From Callipepla californica brunnescens (taxonomy: Eukaryota > Chordata > Aves > Galliformes > Odontophoridae), in the NCBI GenBank assembly GCA_023055505.1, contig JALIRH010000001.1, positions 8,000,467 through 8,064,466 on the forward strand: DNA of 64,000 bases, in the 5' to 3' direction. The translations under genes and the position numbers were made by a program. This document shows positions 1 to 11,814 of the stretch, piece by piece. Each line of letters begins with the position of its first letter. Positions within the stretch are counted from its first letter, which is position 1. A model generated the notes under the pieces. The model did not search any database and was not told the origin of the DNA. It was given only the letters and a program-made list of their open reading frames with translations.

Positions 1-2421
1 GTTCTTAAAGTACTCATATTTTATAACACAGTGTTTCCTACAGAGTTACAAAAGCCATCCTCCTTTATTTTATTCAATTTCTGTGTGATGGTTGAGGGAG
101 TGAGGGAAGATGCAACACATAGGGAACGTGATTATTATAGATCTGTGGGCAGCAGTGCTCAGGCTGGGAGGTCAATGTAGCTACCATGCCTATTGAATGC
201 CTGATATCTTTTGCTATGCTTGCTTGAAAGGGACTCAGCTACTGCCTGTGGCAGTAACTACCTGGATGGATTTCCACCTGCTCGCAGACAGCTTGTTTTG
301 CACTAGTTATCTTGCAGCCATCAGATGGCAGTAGCTTTCAGTTGTCACTCCTGGACTGGTTTGCAATCCAAACAGTGGGCAAAAAGAGAGGTCAAAGACC
401 GCATAGCCCCTCAGCTCCTACAATAAATCCAGTTTTGTAACAAAACAAAGAATATAGCATAAAAGATAAGTTGGAGTTATTTAACTTGTAGAATGTAAGC
501 TTGAAGTCTTCTCTGGGGACTTGTTCCAAGGTCCGAATTCTAAGCAGGCTGTTTTGTTGTATAACTATGTCATCATCAGCTGAGTTTTGGTATTTTGTTT
601 TCCAGAACAGCTAGTGCAATAATAATCAGCCCAGTAGTAGTCTTTGCAAAATCCCTTCTCATTGCTTACTACACTGAAGTAGAATGAAAACAAACTGGCA
701 GCAAACATCTAGAAAATTAGATATTAACGTTCTGAAGTGCATGCTAGTTTGTCCTGCAATAGCTAGGAAGCAAGAACATTATGTTTCAGCACTGAACCTT
801 TTTGTAGAATCAAAATATTCTCTACTGTAGCCTGGATCACAGCTAGTGTGGGTTTTAATGTTGTTAACAATACTTGTGATTGCAGTAAAAGAAATGTAGT
901 CAGGGAAGAAAAAGGGAAAAACCCTCTTCTTTGTATTCAGAACTCTAACAATGCAGTTAATCCTTCTACAATTACTGGGAAAAAAAGAAAGGAACGAATC
1001 TGAGAAAAGAAAATTAATGTGAAAAAAGTAATCAAACCTCCTCTGCATTTAATTAATGTTAAGAATGTGAAATAAACCCACATAGGCAAAGTGGCGCGTG
1101 ATTGTGACAAAAAATTTGGATCAAAATCAGCAACCTGATAAAGTTTGTTATTATAGAAATAATGTAGCTGACCACAGAGAAAGCCAAAAGGAAAAAAAAT
1201 ATATTCTCTTTGACCATAGAGAGATTTAAGGCAAATCTGATAGCTGAGGTACTATTAAAGTGACCACAGGTTGCAGACAAGGGTAGCAGCATTAATGACA
1301 GGAAAGTTGCATGATATCAGAGTTGTGCTCTGCCCTGAGCCTGGGAGTTCACATGTTTCACCAGGCACAGGTGTTTGGGTCCCTCTGCTTTCTCCTTCTC
1401 AATACACCTGCCAGAAGAGCACTAATTGTTTCCCTGCAAAGAAGTGAAGGGGAAGGTGTGCCCACTGTTCATGGTTTGAGCAGAGGCCCCTTTCCAGTTT
1501 ATCCTACACCTTCTTTTTTCCTGTGCCTTCCATTTCCCTGTGCAATTTTCACTGAGCATTTTGATAGCTTCCTCATTTCACTTCCTTCACCACTGCCTGG
1601 TGTGAAACATTATTGACCATTTTCTACTTTTGACTGCTTTGATTTGGCTTCCTGTTTGCCAACATCTAAGAAGCCTGAACTTCCTATTCTTGATTTGCTC
1701 CTTTGCATAATTCTTGTCATCAAATGAATATCTGCTCATCTTGCTTTCTTTAGCCTTTTTGTTGCTCATGATGCCCCTTTTCTTTTCATGCAGCTAATGT
1801 CATCAGCCTCCCTGAGGGGCTTTCAGTTTCCTGAAGCTTTTTACGAGATAGATACCCACATCTGAACTGGTCAACCAGGCTCCCTTTGGCAACTGTTTGC
1901 AGGAGTAGATACTTTTACTGTGACCCATCTCTCTGGAATTAGCAGTTAGCAAATAGGTTGGGTGAAGTTGCTGACACTTTAGCTGTGTAGAAAAAGGTGA
2001 GATAAATGCCTCTTGTATATTCCTTCAGAAGATAGGATAGGTAGGAATTGCAGTAAGGATTTGTTAAGAAGTCTCATAACTAACAATTCAATTTCTGTGT
2101 ATGTTTAAAGAACCTAAATAAACAATGCAATGCCTGATTTCTATTAGAAATACAAGTGCATTGTCTTTAGACTATTAAATATTGCTAAGAATGATTCAGG
2201 AACATCTGTTTTCCTTATATGATGGTATCTTTCCTGCTGTGCATAAAGTATATAATTTTAATCTTAATCTCTAAAAAAAATATGTAGTTTAGTAAAAACT
2301 TTATTGTATGCTGTTAAAATAAGTCAAAATGATTTGTAAATGTAGAAACTTTATTTTCATAACTTATGAAACAGTCTCCAGTCCATGTATACAAGTATTT
2401 TACAACATGTTAAGAGCTCTG

Positions 2422-2444
2422 ATTATTATTATTATTTTTTTTTT
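2422..2444. repeat. (ATT)n / poly-T simple repeat
   Basis: About four ATT units run into a T tract. It is a short simple repeat with no sign of function. Confidence 0.85.
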
Positions 2445-4030
2445 CACAAGGAATAAGTTTTGAACTTAGTCTCCTAAATCAGATATGTCAAACTTTTGGG
2501 TTTTGCAATCTCTAGTACATGAAAGAGGATAGATTTTACATAACATAATATTTTACAATTTTTCAAGTCACTTAGAGCATAACACTTTCTTCCATACTTA
2601 CGTTGGTCATCTGACAATGCATCTTCCATCCTTTCATGATGGAAAACCACCATGTCACTGCTGGCCCTTTATCTCTATTCATGAGCGAGGCTTGTGCTGT
2701 CGTATTTCAGCTTTACCCTATTTCACCGCACGGAAATATCATTGTGGTCTGTCTGGATCATCCACTTAACTCAGCTCATTTTATTTCTCTCAGCTTATTC
2801 TTCACTCTTGTGTATTTGAATCAGCGCTTTGCCTTTGTATCTCAACATTGTTCATCTCTTTCCTCTGTGAAAAAGTAGCCAATATGGCTACATAATTCAG
2901 CCAATTAATAAATTCACAACAAGGTCCAAAGCAAAACTTAGAATGTATGGAATATTTTGAATATTTCTTCTGGATATTTTTTGCCTTTGTTCCCATTTTT
3001 AGTATTTTTATTTTTCTCTAAGGTCAACTATTCTTAAAATATTGATCTTAACACAACTTGCATGTTACAGAATTAGAACTTTGCAAGGACACAGAGGCAC
3101 CATCTATAAGCATTAATGCCAGTGTACAGTATTCAGTATAAAACCATATGCATGAACCAGATGCTTTTCAAAGTTTCTTCTTTTTTCTTGAATGCTTTTA
3201 TGAAATCTGTTGTTGCTTCATCTCCCAATTACAGTTCAATTTATAGTATATTTATCTTTGTAATAACAATACAATGTAAAAAAATGCAGTTGTTCCCATT
3301 TAACAGATGGAGAACTAAAGATCAGAAAAGCAAAGATTCAGAAAAAGCACTGACATCCAAAGCCTAACTGAAATGTCTAAATTATTAAACAAAATCCTCA
3401 AATCCACATTTGACAAAACTTAACTGACTGCACACATCATTGCAATTGATTGCACACTACAGTTATCAGTGGAAAAACTACAAAATAAGAAACATTTCTA
3501 AATTTAGGTCTCAGGATTTAATGCACCACTGTAACAGCAGATGCAGAATACTCAAATTTCACAGCCTTGTATGAAAAATACAAGAGCAGAAATAAACATA
3601 CAAAAAGTCTCACCATGCTAATTTAGTATTTACAATTAAGGAATAAAGTTACTTAAAAGTTAGGAAACTAATCAGAATGAATAGCTAGCTAAAAGGGTAA
3701 AATTCTTACGTTTTTACCCCACCTTAGGACCCCAGATCATTGACTTATTCATCAAAATATGCTTGTGAAAGGACAATGCTCTTCAGTATTTTTTCCGTAA
3801 ACTCATCACTGAAAAGGAAAAGTAAAATCATCCCTCAGAAATGGAATCAAGCTCTTTATCTAATTCAGACAAACAGTCCCACCTCCTTGCCCATTTTTCC
3901 CAATAAAATTTTTTAAAAATAGTTACTTCAAATACTTGGGGAGCAAAGTAGCATGCTAAAAAAAAGTTTCATCACTGAATAGGACCATGATAAACAAAGA
4001 ATCTAGCACTAGTCTATAGATCAAATACAC

Positions 4031-4057
4031 TTGTTGATGTTGTTGTTGTTGTTGTTG
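4031..4057. repeat. (TTG)n microsatellite
   Basis: Nine trinucleotide units of TTG with one interruption (ATG in the third position). It is a simple repeat of potentially variable length. Confidence 0.95.
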
Positions 4058-4289
4058 CATTTTTGTTCATTGCAGGGAGGATAAAGAGGTACTTCTGTTA
4101 CTGAATATCTTTATGGTTAAAAATCCTGAGGACGCAATTACCAGTGTGAACTGATAATTGGAGAGACTGATGCCAAACAGTTTGCTACTAACATGCAGCA
4201 AGTCTAACTTGCTTATCAAGAAAATGGCTATATATTATTATGAAAATAATAAGTAGGCAAACAAGAAAATATGATATATTATGGAAGAA

Positions 4290-5270
4290 TCAGAACGATT
4301 TTTGTTGAAGAAAGTCATACTTCACAAAATTATGACAATCCTCTTAAATCAAAAGGATCATTTAGACAGTGTTGACTGAAACTTCTGAACTTGAGTTTTC
4401 AAAGAGAGATAAACAATATTAATGAAACAGAATTGTCATGGTATAAAAGTAAAGCCTTCCTCAGATTGCTTGGTGAAAGATAGGAAACAGAGTGGGGTGA
4501 ATAAGCAGTTCTCATAACAGGGATCTGCTCTGGAGGGAATGCTGGGATTCATTAATGCCTTGGAAAAGACAGTGAGCTCTAAGGTGATTTTAGTAATGAT
4601 ATAAAGTTAATCACACAGAGTAAACTGAGTGTGGGGTGTGACAGAAAACTCTTGTGATATTTAGCAATAGTATGAGAGATTAATTCGATGTTAATAAATG
4701 GAAAATCATGTGCTGAGGAAAAAAATATCTTTCACTGTTCATACACACTGATGGACTCTAAATTCACTATTACTACTCCTGAAATCAATCTTAAAGTCCC
4801 TGGGAACATCAGTGAAATGTTAAGTTGCTATGTCTTCTGCAAGAAAAAAATGACAAAGTAGGGATTATTGGGAAAACTATGTAGAATTTAAAACTTAAGA
4901 TAGCTGTGTCAGTCTACTTTACACCTATATCTGGATAATCTGGTTCTCAGAATATATTTCTAAAAGGTTATGTTGGAACTTGAGATAGCACAGAGAACAG
5001 TGACAAGAATGAGCTATGTTAGAGAATGATTTCTATACAGACGGGTCTTTTTCAGCCTGGAAGAGATATGATTGAGGGGAAACAATGAAGCTGGAAAATA
5101 AATTAATTTAAAAAAAAACCAAACATTAAAAATTTGTAAAAGAGAAATAAAAAAGAATTACTCCATTTCTTATTGTATAATAATTAAGAAGGCATGTATT
5201 AGGTACCAGGCTTGGAATAAATCAAAGGAAGCATATTTTCACAGAATAAAACCAACAAAGACATGGAGGA
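4290..5270 (+). mobile_element. Ancient CR1/L3-like LINE fragment (reverse transcriptase part of ORF2)
   Basis: Read on the plus strand, this aligns block by block with the reverse-transcriptase half of old amniote CR1/L3-type elements as I know them. At 4470-4500 it has the 'AGATAGGAAACAGAG' segment that precedes the 'GGGATCTG' (PQGS) block. At 4680-4710 it has the 'TTCGATGTTAATAAATG' block (the FN.DK region). At 4740-4770 is 'CACTGATGGACTCTAAATT', and at 5040-5080 'CAGCCTGGAAGAG' and 'GATATGATTGAGG'. Every frame is broken by stops and indels, so it is inactive and much older than the CR1 tails elsewhere in the window. Both ends are diffuse: the start could be 100 bases either way and the 3' end was not found. 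The family name is inference, but the LINE origin is fairly secure. Confidence 0.72.
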
Positions 5271-8029
5271 GAGTTCATCTGCATTTTTAAAATGGTGTCT
5301 GCAGCTTCTGGCTCCCAAAGATGCTGAACAGCAAGAGCTGGACTCTACGTCAGAACAAAAGGATAATTTACTTGATCTATTTCCTGTAATCTTTCCTTAG
5401 CAATCTATTAGGCTACATTTATTCTAGGCAACTAAAGAGAGCCAGGACAGAGACCCAAGGCCTAAGAATTTAGTTTTACTGACAGAAGTTAGGTCATACC
5501 TTTTGTCTAAACAAATTGTGTCCTAGATTCATTAGTTCACTAACAGAGACAGCCTCAGTGCCCACTGTGTGATGAGAAAGGTAGGATTTTGGCCCTATTA
5601 GGACAGTGATAACATTCTAATACTGGACTCCTTTTTTTCCTGTTTTATACTATTTAAGAAAAAAAAAATACCTGGGAGTAAAATCCTTTATTTCTTTTTT
5701 ACTATATCATGTATATATGCTTGATTTGAAGAGTGAGATTATTTTTCCTTCTGCAGATTTTTTCTTCAGCTGTAAAAATGTGCCTGGTGAATTCTCTGCC
5801 TTTTTCTACAATATGGTTAGATATCTAGGTCATGAGTGTATAGGGAATGGGTTCTGGTGTAAAGGAAGTGATATCTGTTCAGATATAGCAAATGATTTGT
5901 TTTGTTCAAATCCAAATTACCATAATTTGAACTCAAGTCAGCTCGGAAACAGAACTAAGTGCAAATCTCTCACAAGGATTTTGTTCCATTCCCACCCATG
6001 AATTAGGGTAGATCTAGAAATAGAAAGAAAACAAGTGTTTGTTCCCACGCCATTGCTACAGTAAAACAAAAGCTTCCAAACTTTGGAGGAATTTTGAAAA
6101 GGTATTATATTTCACATTTCACATGCTTGCTACAGATAACAATGCATTATTCTAGAGAACCTTTTCTTATTCTTAAGACACAGTAATTTCCACGTGTTGG
6201 ACCAACTCTTAATTCTCATGGGCTGCTCTCCACATATATTATCACATTTCTAATTGTCCCATGTGTTTATTTTGCTCGTAACCATGCTTTATGTGCTCTC
6301 TCACAAATCATCATGCTTTAAGAAAACAATTTGAGAACCAATGACTTGTCGGATAAATTAATTTAATTTTTCCTGCTGATGCCTGATGTATTTCAAGCTA
6401 ATCCCAGGAACAATGTAACACTTGGGAATTTCAACATTTAAGGTGATCATAGAACTTTTAAGAGGGTCTTTAGACAGCAGATCACTTCTCAGAGATTGGT
6501 TTGGCTGCAAAGTTAATATGGGCCAAAGAGCTGGACAACACTCACTGAGGACTGTTGTCTTTCTGTTTTCTTTATCGCTGCACAAATATCACCTACACAC
6601 ACTTGCTATTTCCCCAATGATAATTACTTTTTATCACATGAGCATTTCTATGACAGTGATGTTGATTGTGATGTTATCCTGAGGTGCAGTAAAAATATAT
6701 GAGCTTGTGACTACAACATCTACAGGACTTCAAAAACATATATATTTTCAAATACAGATTATTCATATCTCTAACCAAAATCAGATGATTTCAAGATGCT
6801 TACCAGTTCTGTAAAGCAGGACAAGAAATAACGCTTTCACCTTTAACTACATGTCTATTTCTTTTCAGAAAATTAGTGCACTGTAAAAATGCTGTTGATG
6901 GAAGTGATTTTGTCAGGAATTGTTTATACTTTACAGAGAACAGTGATGAAGATATAACAGTGAAAAGGAATGAAAAAAGTATCAGAAGTGAGAATATAAT
7001 CACAAAGATTTAAATGGTAGGGTTGCAATATATGACTGAATTCAATCTGACAGTAGTCATCTGAGTACATACTGAACTGTACAAAACACTCCCTTGAAGA
7101 AATTATTAAGGGGCTTAACCATAACATGAATAAAAATGTGTCATGAAGTGTTTGGATATGCCTCTAATGGAAAGCAGATAAGCTTAGATAAGAAAGGAAT
7201 TGGAAGAATTTTGTCTAAGGACAAGATGTATTATCCTAAAACCATAAAGTTATACATGTGATTAGAGATACATTGCTAGAATAACACGAAGTTTTTTGGT
7301 AAGTCTACGTTGTGTTTTTACTGTTACATAAATTATAGCCATTGCTTCGTGTAAATCTAAGAATTTGACCTTGACACATAAGACAATTTCAATTCATTGA
7401 TCCAGTCAATATTTCTTATAAAGAAAATTCATTTGTAGCTAAATGTAGCATCAAGTTCTGCAATCACAAATATAGACCTTTTAGGCAGCATTTTTGGTGT
7501 GATTCTCACAAACATGAACGTGGTTCTCACACACAAGCAGGCATTTTCCTGAAGCTCCAGGACTGGGGTGGAGGTGGGAGGAGGGTGGGACTCAGTCTTG
7601 GTGGCATGGTGATATATCCTGAATCTGTTCTTTTGAATTGGAGATTTACTGTCAGTAATTTGTATCTGAGTTTTCCTGATTGGACAGCTCAGCCTTATAA
7701 TTCACATGCCACTTCTGATGTGACACTGTGTAAGCTGTTCCAAAACAAGGAATTGTAGTCACTTAACAGTTCCCTTTCCACATATATACACAAACTGCAA
7801 CATTTTCAAGGATCAGAAGATAGCCACAGAATAGGTAGGGGCAGAACAGCAGAAAATTATCTATAAAAACAGAGAAAATGTATCCATTTCATACTTCCTA
7901 AGAGAACCCTTAAAGCATATCTATATTGAGCTCTCTTTTAAATCAGAAACATAAGAGCAATCAAAGACAGCCTAGAGGAAACTGGCAATAATGACCAGAT
8001 CATTGACTAAAAGACTGACATGGAAGGAA
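5271..8029. other. Unique AT-rich DNA, no supported gene
   Basis: No gene or clear transposon is visible. The longest open frame (5717-6001, plus strand) has 94 codons and no recognisable domain. The one notable element is a G-run cluster at 7565-7589. The remainder is ordinary AT-rich sequence with short A and T tracts. Confidence 0.6.
7565..7589 (+). other. Putative G-quadruplex motif
   Basis: Four runs of three or more G lie within 25 bases: GGGG at 7565, GGG at 7576, GGG at 7583 and GGG at 7587. The loops are 7, 4 and 1 bases. This fits the standard G3+N1-7 rule. It sits in otherwise AT-rich DNA. Folding or function is not shown by sequence alone. Confidence 0.7.
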
Positions 8030-8380
8030 AAGCTGAGGCACAAGGTAGTGCATAATCTGGAAAAACTGGGGAAGATAGTCAACTCCAAAATATACATCAG
8101 GAAAGAGATGAAAAATAAATATTGTATTGTCTGCCATCTCCAAGACTAGAAATAATAGGCTTTAAGTGAAACGTTTTGGACATTAGTAGCAGTTAAATGT
8201 TGGAGTAAGCTTCTCAGGGAGTTTATGGGATGTCCATCACTGAAAATATTTAACAATTGATTAGAAAAATATTTTAATGAATTATTTGTACAGAGTTGAA
8301 CCTGCCTTTGGGCACAAAGAAGAGCTAGATGGGCATTTGAGATCCTTCCTGATGTTATTTTCTATGATTTTATGATCATA
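8030..8380 (+). mobile_element. Old CR1 fragment, 3' end
   Basis: The segment from 'AGACTAGAAATAATAGGCTTTAAGTG' (8141 on; first and last parts match old CR1 3' regions) through 'TTGGACATTAGTAG', 'TCCATCACTGAAAATATTTAA' and 'GATCCTTCCTGATGTTATT' follows the order of CR1/L3 3' sequence. It closes with a degenerate octamer tail, 'TCTATGATTTTATGATCAT', at 8361-8380. It is diverged, with no open frame left. The 5' limit is uncertain; similarity before about 8130 is weak. Confidence 0.65.
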
Positions 8381-8493
8381 GCACTTCATCCGGACTGAAG
8401 TTTTGGGGGGTAGTACCTTGCTAACATGACGGTGAAGTATTTTAAGGCTGAAATATTCCCTCTGCTGAATTAATGAACTCAGACAGAGTAACC

Positions 8494-8512
8494 CTGTTAC
8501 CCAGGGTAACAG
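8494..8512. promoter_or_regulatory. Perfect 19-bp palindrome matching the RFX X-box
   Basis: The site reads CTGTTACCCAGGGTAACAG: two 9-base arms in perfect inverted repeat around a central A. The core GTTACC-CAG-GGTAAC fits the RFX dimer consensus GTNRCC(N0-3)RGYAAC with a 3-base spacer. RFX factors bind such sites at ciliary, MHC-II and neuroendocrine genes. No promoter is recognised nearby, so enhancer use is only inferred. It lies about 110 bases past the CR1 tail, not inside it. Confidence 0.5.
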
Positions 8513-8589
8513 TACCAGAATCCAGCATGGCCTGCAGACCTGCAATTTAACTTGAAATAATCACCTTAGATATTCAAAAAGCACACTCT

Positions 8590-9130
8590 GAAATGCAGGC
8601 TTGTTACAGCATCTATCAGGAGCCCCTTTGTGCTCAGGGGTCAGCTGGGGAGACGGGCCTGCTAAGTGCTGTCAAACACCATCGACAAGGGAGTCACACA
8701 TAGTGACACTTCTCCATCCAGGGCACCACACATTCTTTCCACAGCTCAGCGCATGTGACTGCTTGGCATGGTCTGTGACAGCCAGCATTGCTGGGAGGTG
8801 AGAGCAGCTGCAGCAGCCTGTCCTCATGCTCCCTTTTTAGCTCCCTTTTTAGCTCCCACTGTTAAGGCTTGCACGTTATGGGTTACGCACCTATGTGCTG
8901 AGTGGTGGTGACATGGCTCTGTGCTTGCAGGCCACAAACTGACGTTCTCTGTTATAGGGGTCGGCTTTCCAACCCCGTCACTTCTTTGATAAGCAGCTAG
9001 TGTTGCTGTGCTATTTCTGGATTACAGGGAACTCCGAGGGAAAACTACAAATGCTGTAGCAATATTACCTCATGTCAGCTGAAGTGTCCGAGGGGGTGCG
9101 GTGCACCGATTTGCCAGGGAGAGAGAAGTA
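8590..9130. other. GC-richer stretch of unknown identity
   Basis: Base composition shifts towards G and C here, with several CpGs, compared with the AT-rich flanks. It includes a 12-base tandem repeat (8828-8857). I do not recognise a gene, LTR or SINE in it. It could be an old diverged transposon or a regulatory element. Confidence 0.35.
8828..8857 (+). repeat. 12-bp tandem repeat, 2.5 copies
   Basis: The unit GCTCCCTTTTTA is present two and a half times with no mismatch. It is a short local duplication. Confidence 0.95.
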
Positions 9131-11814
9131 GGTCAGAAACACATTAAATCTAATAGGCATGTCAGCCATGCTTCCTCTGAAATAGCTGCAAAAAGTCATT
9201 GATCTCTGCTGTAGAAGAAAGAGTTGCAGCAATGACTAAGGCACAACTGGTGCCTGAGGAAAGTAGTGGCCCAGAGGGCTGCCTCAGGTCCTCAGACCCT
9301 AAAGATGGGAAATAGACAGGCCTGTGGAGCTCACACTCTCTCGCTCGTTCAAATTCCTACCACAAAAGCATCCTTAGGCTTGCTATTGCACATCAGTTCC
9401 ATCCTCCAACAGTGATCTGTGAGACATAACAGCTGAAACTTGCTGGATCTTAAGTGTCCCTCTGCCTCTCAGTCTACATACTTGAAAGAAGTTCAGCTGC
9501 AGTTTCGGTGCCCAGGGTGGGCGGAGCAGTCAGCAGGGCAGATATCCTTGTCCAAGGACAGTTAGATCATCCAAATCCCTAGTAGTTATAAGGAAGAAGC
9601 TGGTGAAGTGCTCTACTGTGGCAGAGATCACAAGTTTTCTTGAGATCTGGCAACAGGGCTGGAAACATCCAACCTTTCTCTGAAGTGCGCTGCTTTGACA
9701 AGAATTTTGGAGAAGTATGCTGGTGTTATGTTACTGCAACATCTTATTTAACTTATCCCAAGAGAAACTGTGGGCAGTAGAGAAATTCAACATGATTACA
9801 AAGCACTGCATGATGCAGAACCTGTTGCCCTGTAGTGCTGTTGCTGCAGTACTGTTCCCAGCAAAAGATACTTCTTTCCCTCATTAACAGTTACCAGAAT
9901 TTCTTACAAATGTTCACATGCATGTATAAGACACATGATCCTGCACATGTGCCAATGCAAAATATTTGAGAGAAATTGAATGAAAAATGTAAACTGACAT
10001 GAACTGTGAAAAACAAAAGTAGGTCACAATGCTTCTGAAATGTGACTTTGCTCCAAAATGCACTTAAATATATTTTTATTTTGTCAGAACATTATGCTTA
10101 GATGGACATTTTTTCATATAATAAAAATCAAGAAAGCTTTTGCCTTTCTATTAGAACTTTAGCCTTGGAACAATCTTCCAAGATAAGCAGAATGCTTATC
10201 ATAAGGCATATGGCTCTTGGTTCACAGCACAGAGGATGGAAGGATACACAAGTTGCATTCTCCTCAGTGCAGAATTGGAGGCTACTTTTCCTCTGCTTTC
10301 TCCCTTGGTTATTGTTGCTTATAACAGAAGCTGTTTTTCACCATTTCCCTGGGTGACAGACATTTTTTTCCAAATTCCTAGTTGCTCTCACTGTTGCTGC
10401 ATGGTCCCAAGAACTGCAGCTCTGTTCAGGCTACAGGGGGGAAGACCTCAAAATGCTTTTGCTGCTTGGCCAGAGCCCTGTCAGATGCTTGTAGTGGCCT
10501 TGTCAAAATTGGTAGATGAACTAAATGTCACTTAAACTCATTTTCAGTTTCTGTCTTCAAACACTAAACTACTTTTTGTTCTGAAATATGTTACTACACC
10601 CCTGACTGGCTTTTTTTCTAGCTGCTCAGGTGACCTCTCGTAACAATGATAAAACGGGATTGACAATAATCCGCTGGCATCAACAAGATAGCAAGCCTGC
10701 ATATCAGTGCGCTTTAGTAAATGATTGTGCTGATTTCTAGTGGGACTTTGTGTGTTTGATTCTGGCCTTTACTGAGAAATGTGTTGATCAGAATGAAATG
10801 CGATCCCTCCCAGTGTACTGTTTTTCTTCTGTAAGGTTTTAACCGCAGTTTTATACTTTCTTCTATAAACAGTTTTCATCTTCAGAGAATAACTTCTTTT
10901 TTATATCATTTGAAAAATTGATAACCTTTGATACCTAATGAAATCAAGCATTTAAAAAAGACATGATTTTGTTACCTGTAACCTTTAAAAGCTCATCTAC
11001 TGCATCAAAGAATCACATGACATGTTCACTTTCCTTTTATTTCTTTGTGTGAGCCTGAGTGCAAGACCCACATTGTTTTGCCCATAAACAAAGAGATGGA
11101 CAAACCTTGTACCCGTGCAACAGCACTGCTGACAAGTACAGTCAATAAACACAGAGGCACACTTGCTCTGTCTCGTATTTAGGCAATATTATGGTTACAA
11201 CAGACAGCACTTCCAGAGAATGTCAACAAGCTTTGAGTCCATGTGACCAGGTTTGGGGTTTATCTTTGTTGAAACTTTGATTTAAGAGAAAACAAAGCTC
11301 AGGCTAAATCCCTACCTGTATAAATTGATGTAAGTCCATTGAACTCAGTTTACACCAGCTGAGAATGTAGCATCATGTTTGTTGACTGGAAGCTAGCTCA
11401 AATATCTTATCCAGGCTAAGCGTAGATAAAATGATAGTTTCTATTTTGACCAGAACAGCTGAAGGTATTGCTTTCAGCTACAGAAGGTATTTCTGACTAG
11501 AGTATGAGGCAATATCTCTCCCAGAGGTTCCAGCTCACACCTGGGGGTGCTACTGCAAGACAGAAGATATTTCATCACTATTTTAGCAACAGGTCTAAAC
11601 ACCGATGTTATTGCAGTATAACTGGGAAGCTCAATTTCAATTGCTTGAAAGTAAGTTGGATAACTTGGTGTAACTTTTCCTTTTGAAATATTGCAGCATC
11701 TACTGTAGAAATAAAATAAAAAGCAAAGTAACAGTCTGAAACTGATTTAAAAATGATAAACAAATTATATATTCTTTATACTTTCATTTTTGTCTTTTAA
11801 TGCTTAGTATCATT
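9131..11814. other. Unique DNA, no supported gene; possible conserved or old-repeat blocks
   Basis: No gene is visible; open frames of 84 to 99 codons near 10.1-10.5 kb are overlapping and featureless. The block 10620-10860 is less simple than its surroundings and contains CpGs and Sox-like ATTGACAAT. The block near 11312-11367 ('AAGTCCATTGAACTCAG', 'TTTACACCAGCTGAGAA') resembles an old amniote interspersed repeat, family not known to me. Confidence 0.5.

Larger units (their letters stand above)
1..4289. other. Unique AT-rich DNA, no supported gene
   Basis: I see no gene, RNA or recognisable transposon here. Open frames on both strands stay at about 100 codons or fewer and show no known domain. 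The stretch holds an (ATT)n/poly-T tract at 2422-2444 and a (TTG)n tract at 4031-4057. Old, unrecognisable repeats cannot be excluded by reading alone. Confidence 0.6.
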
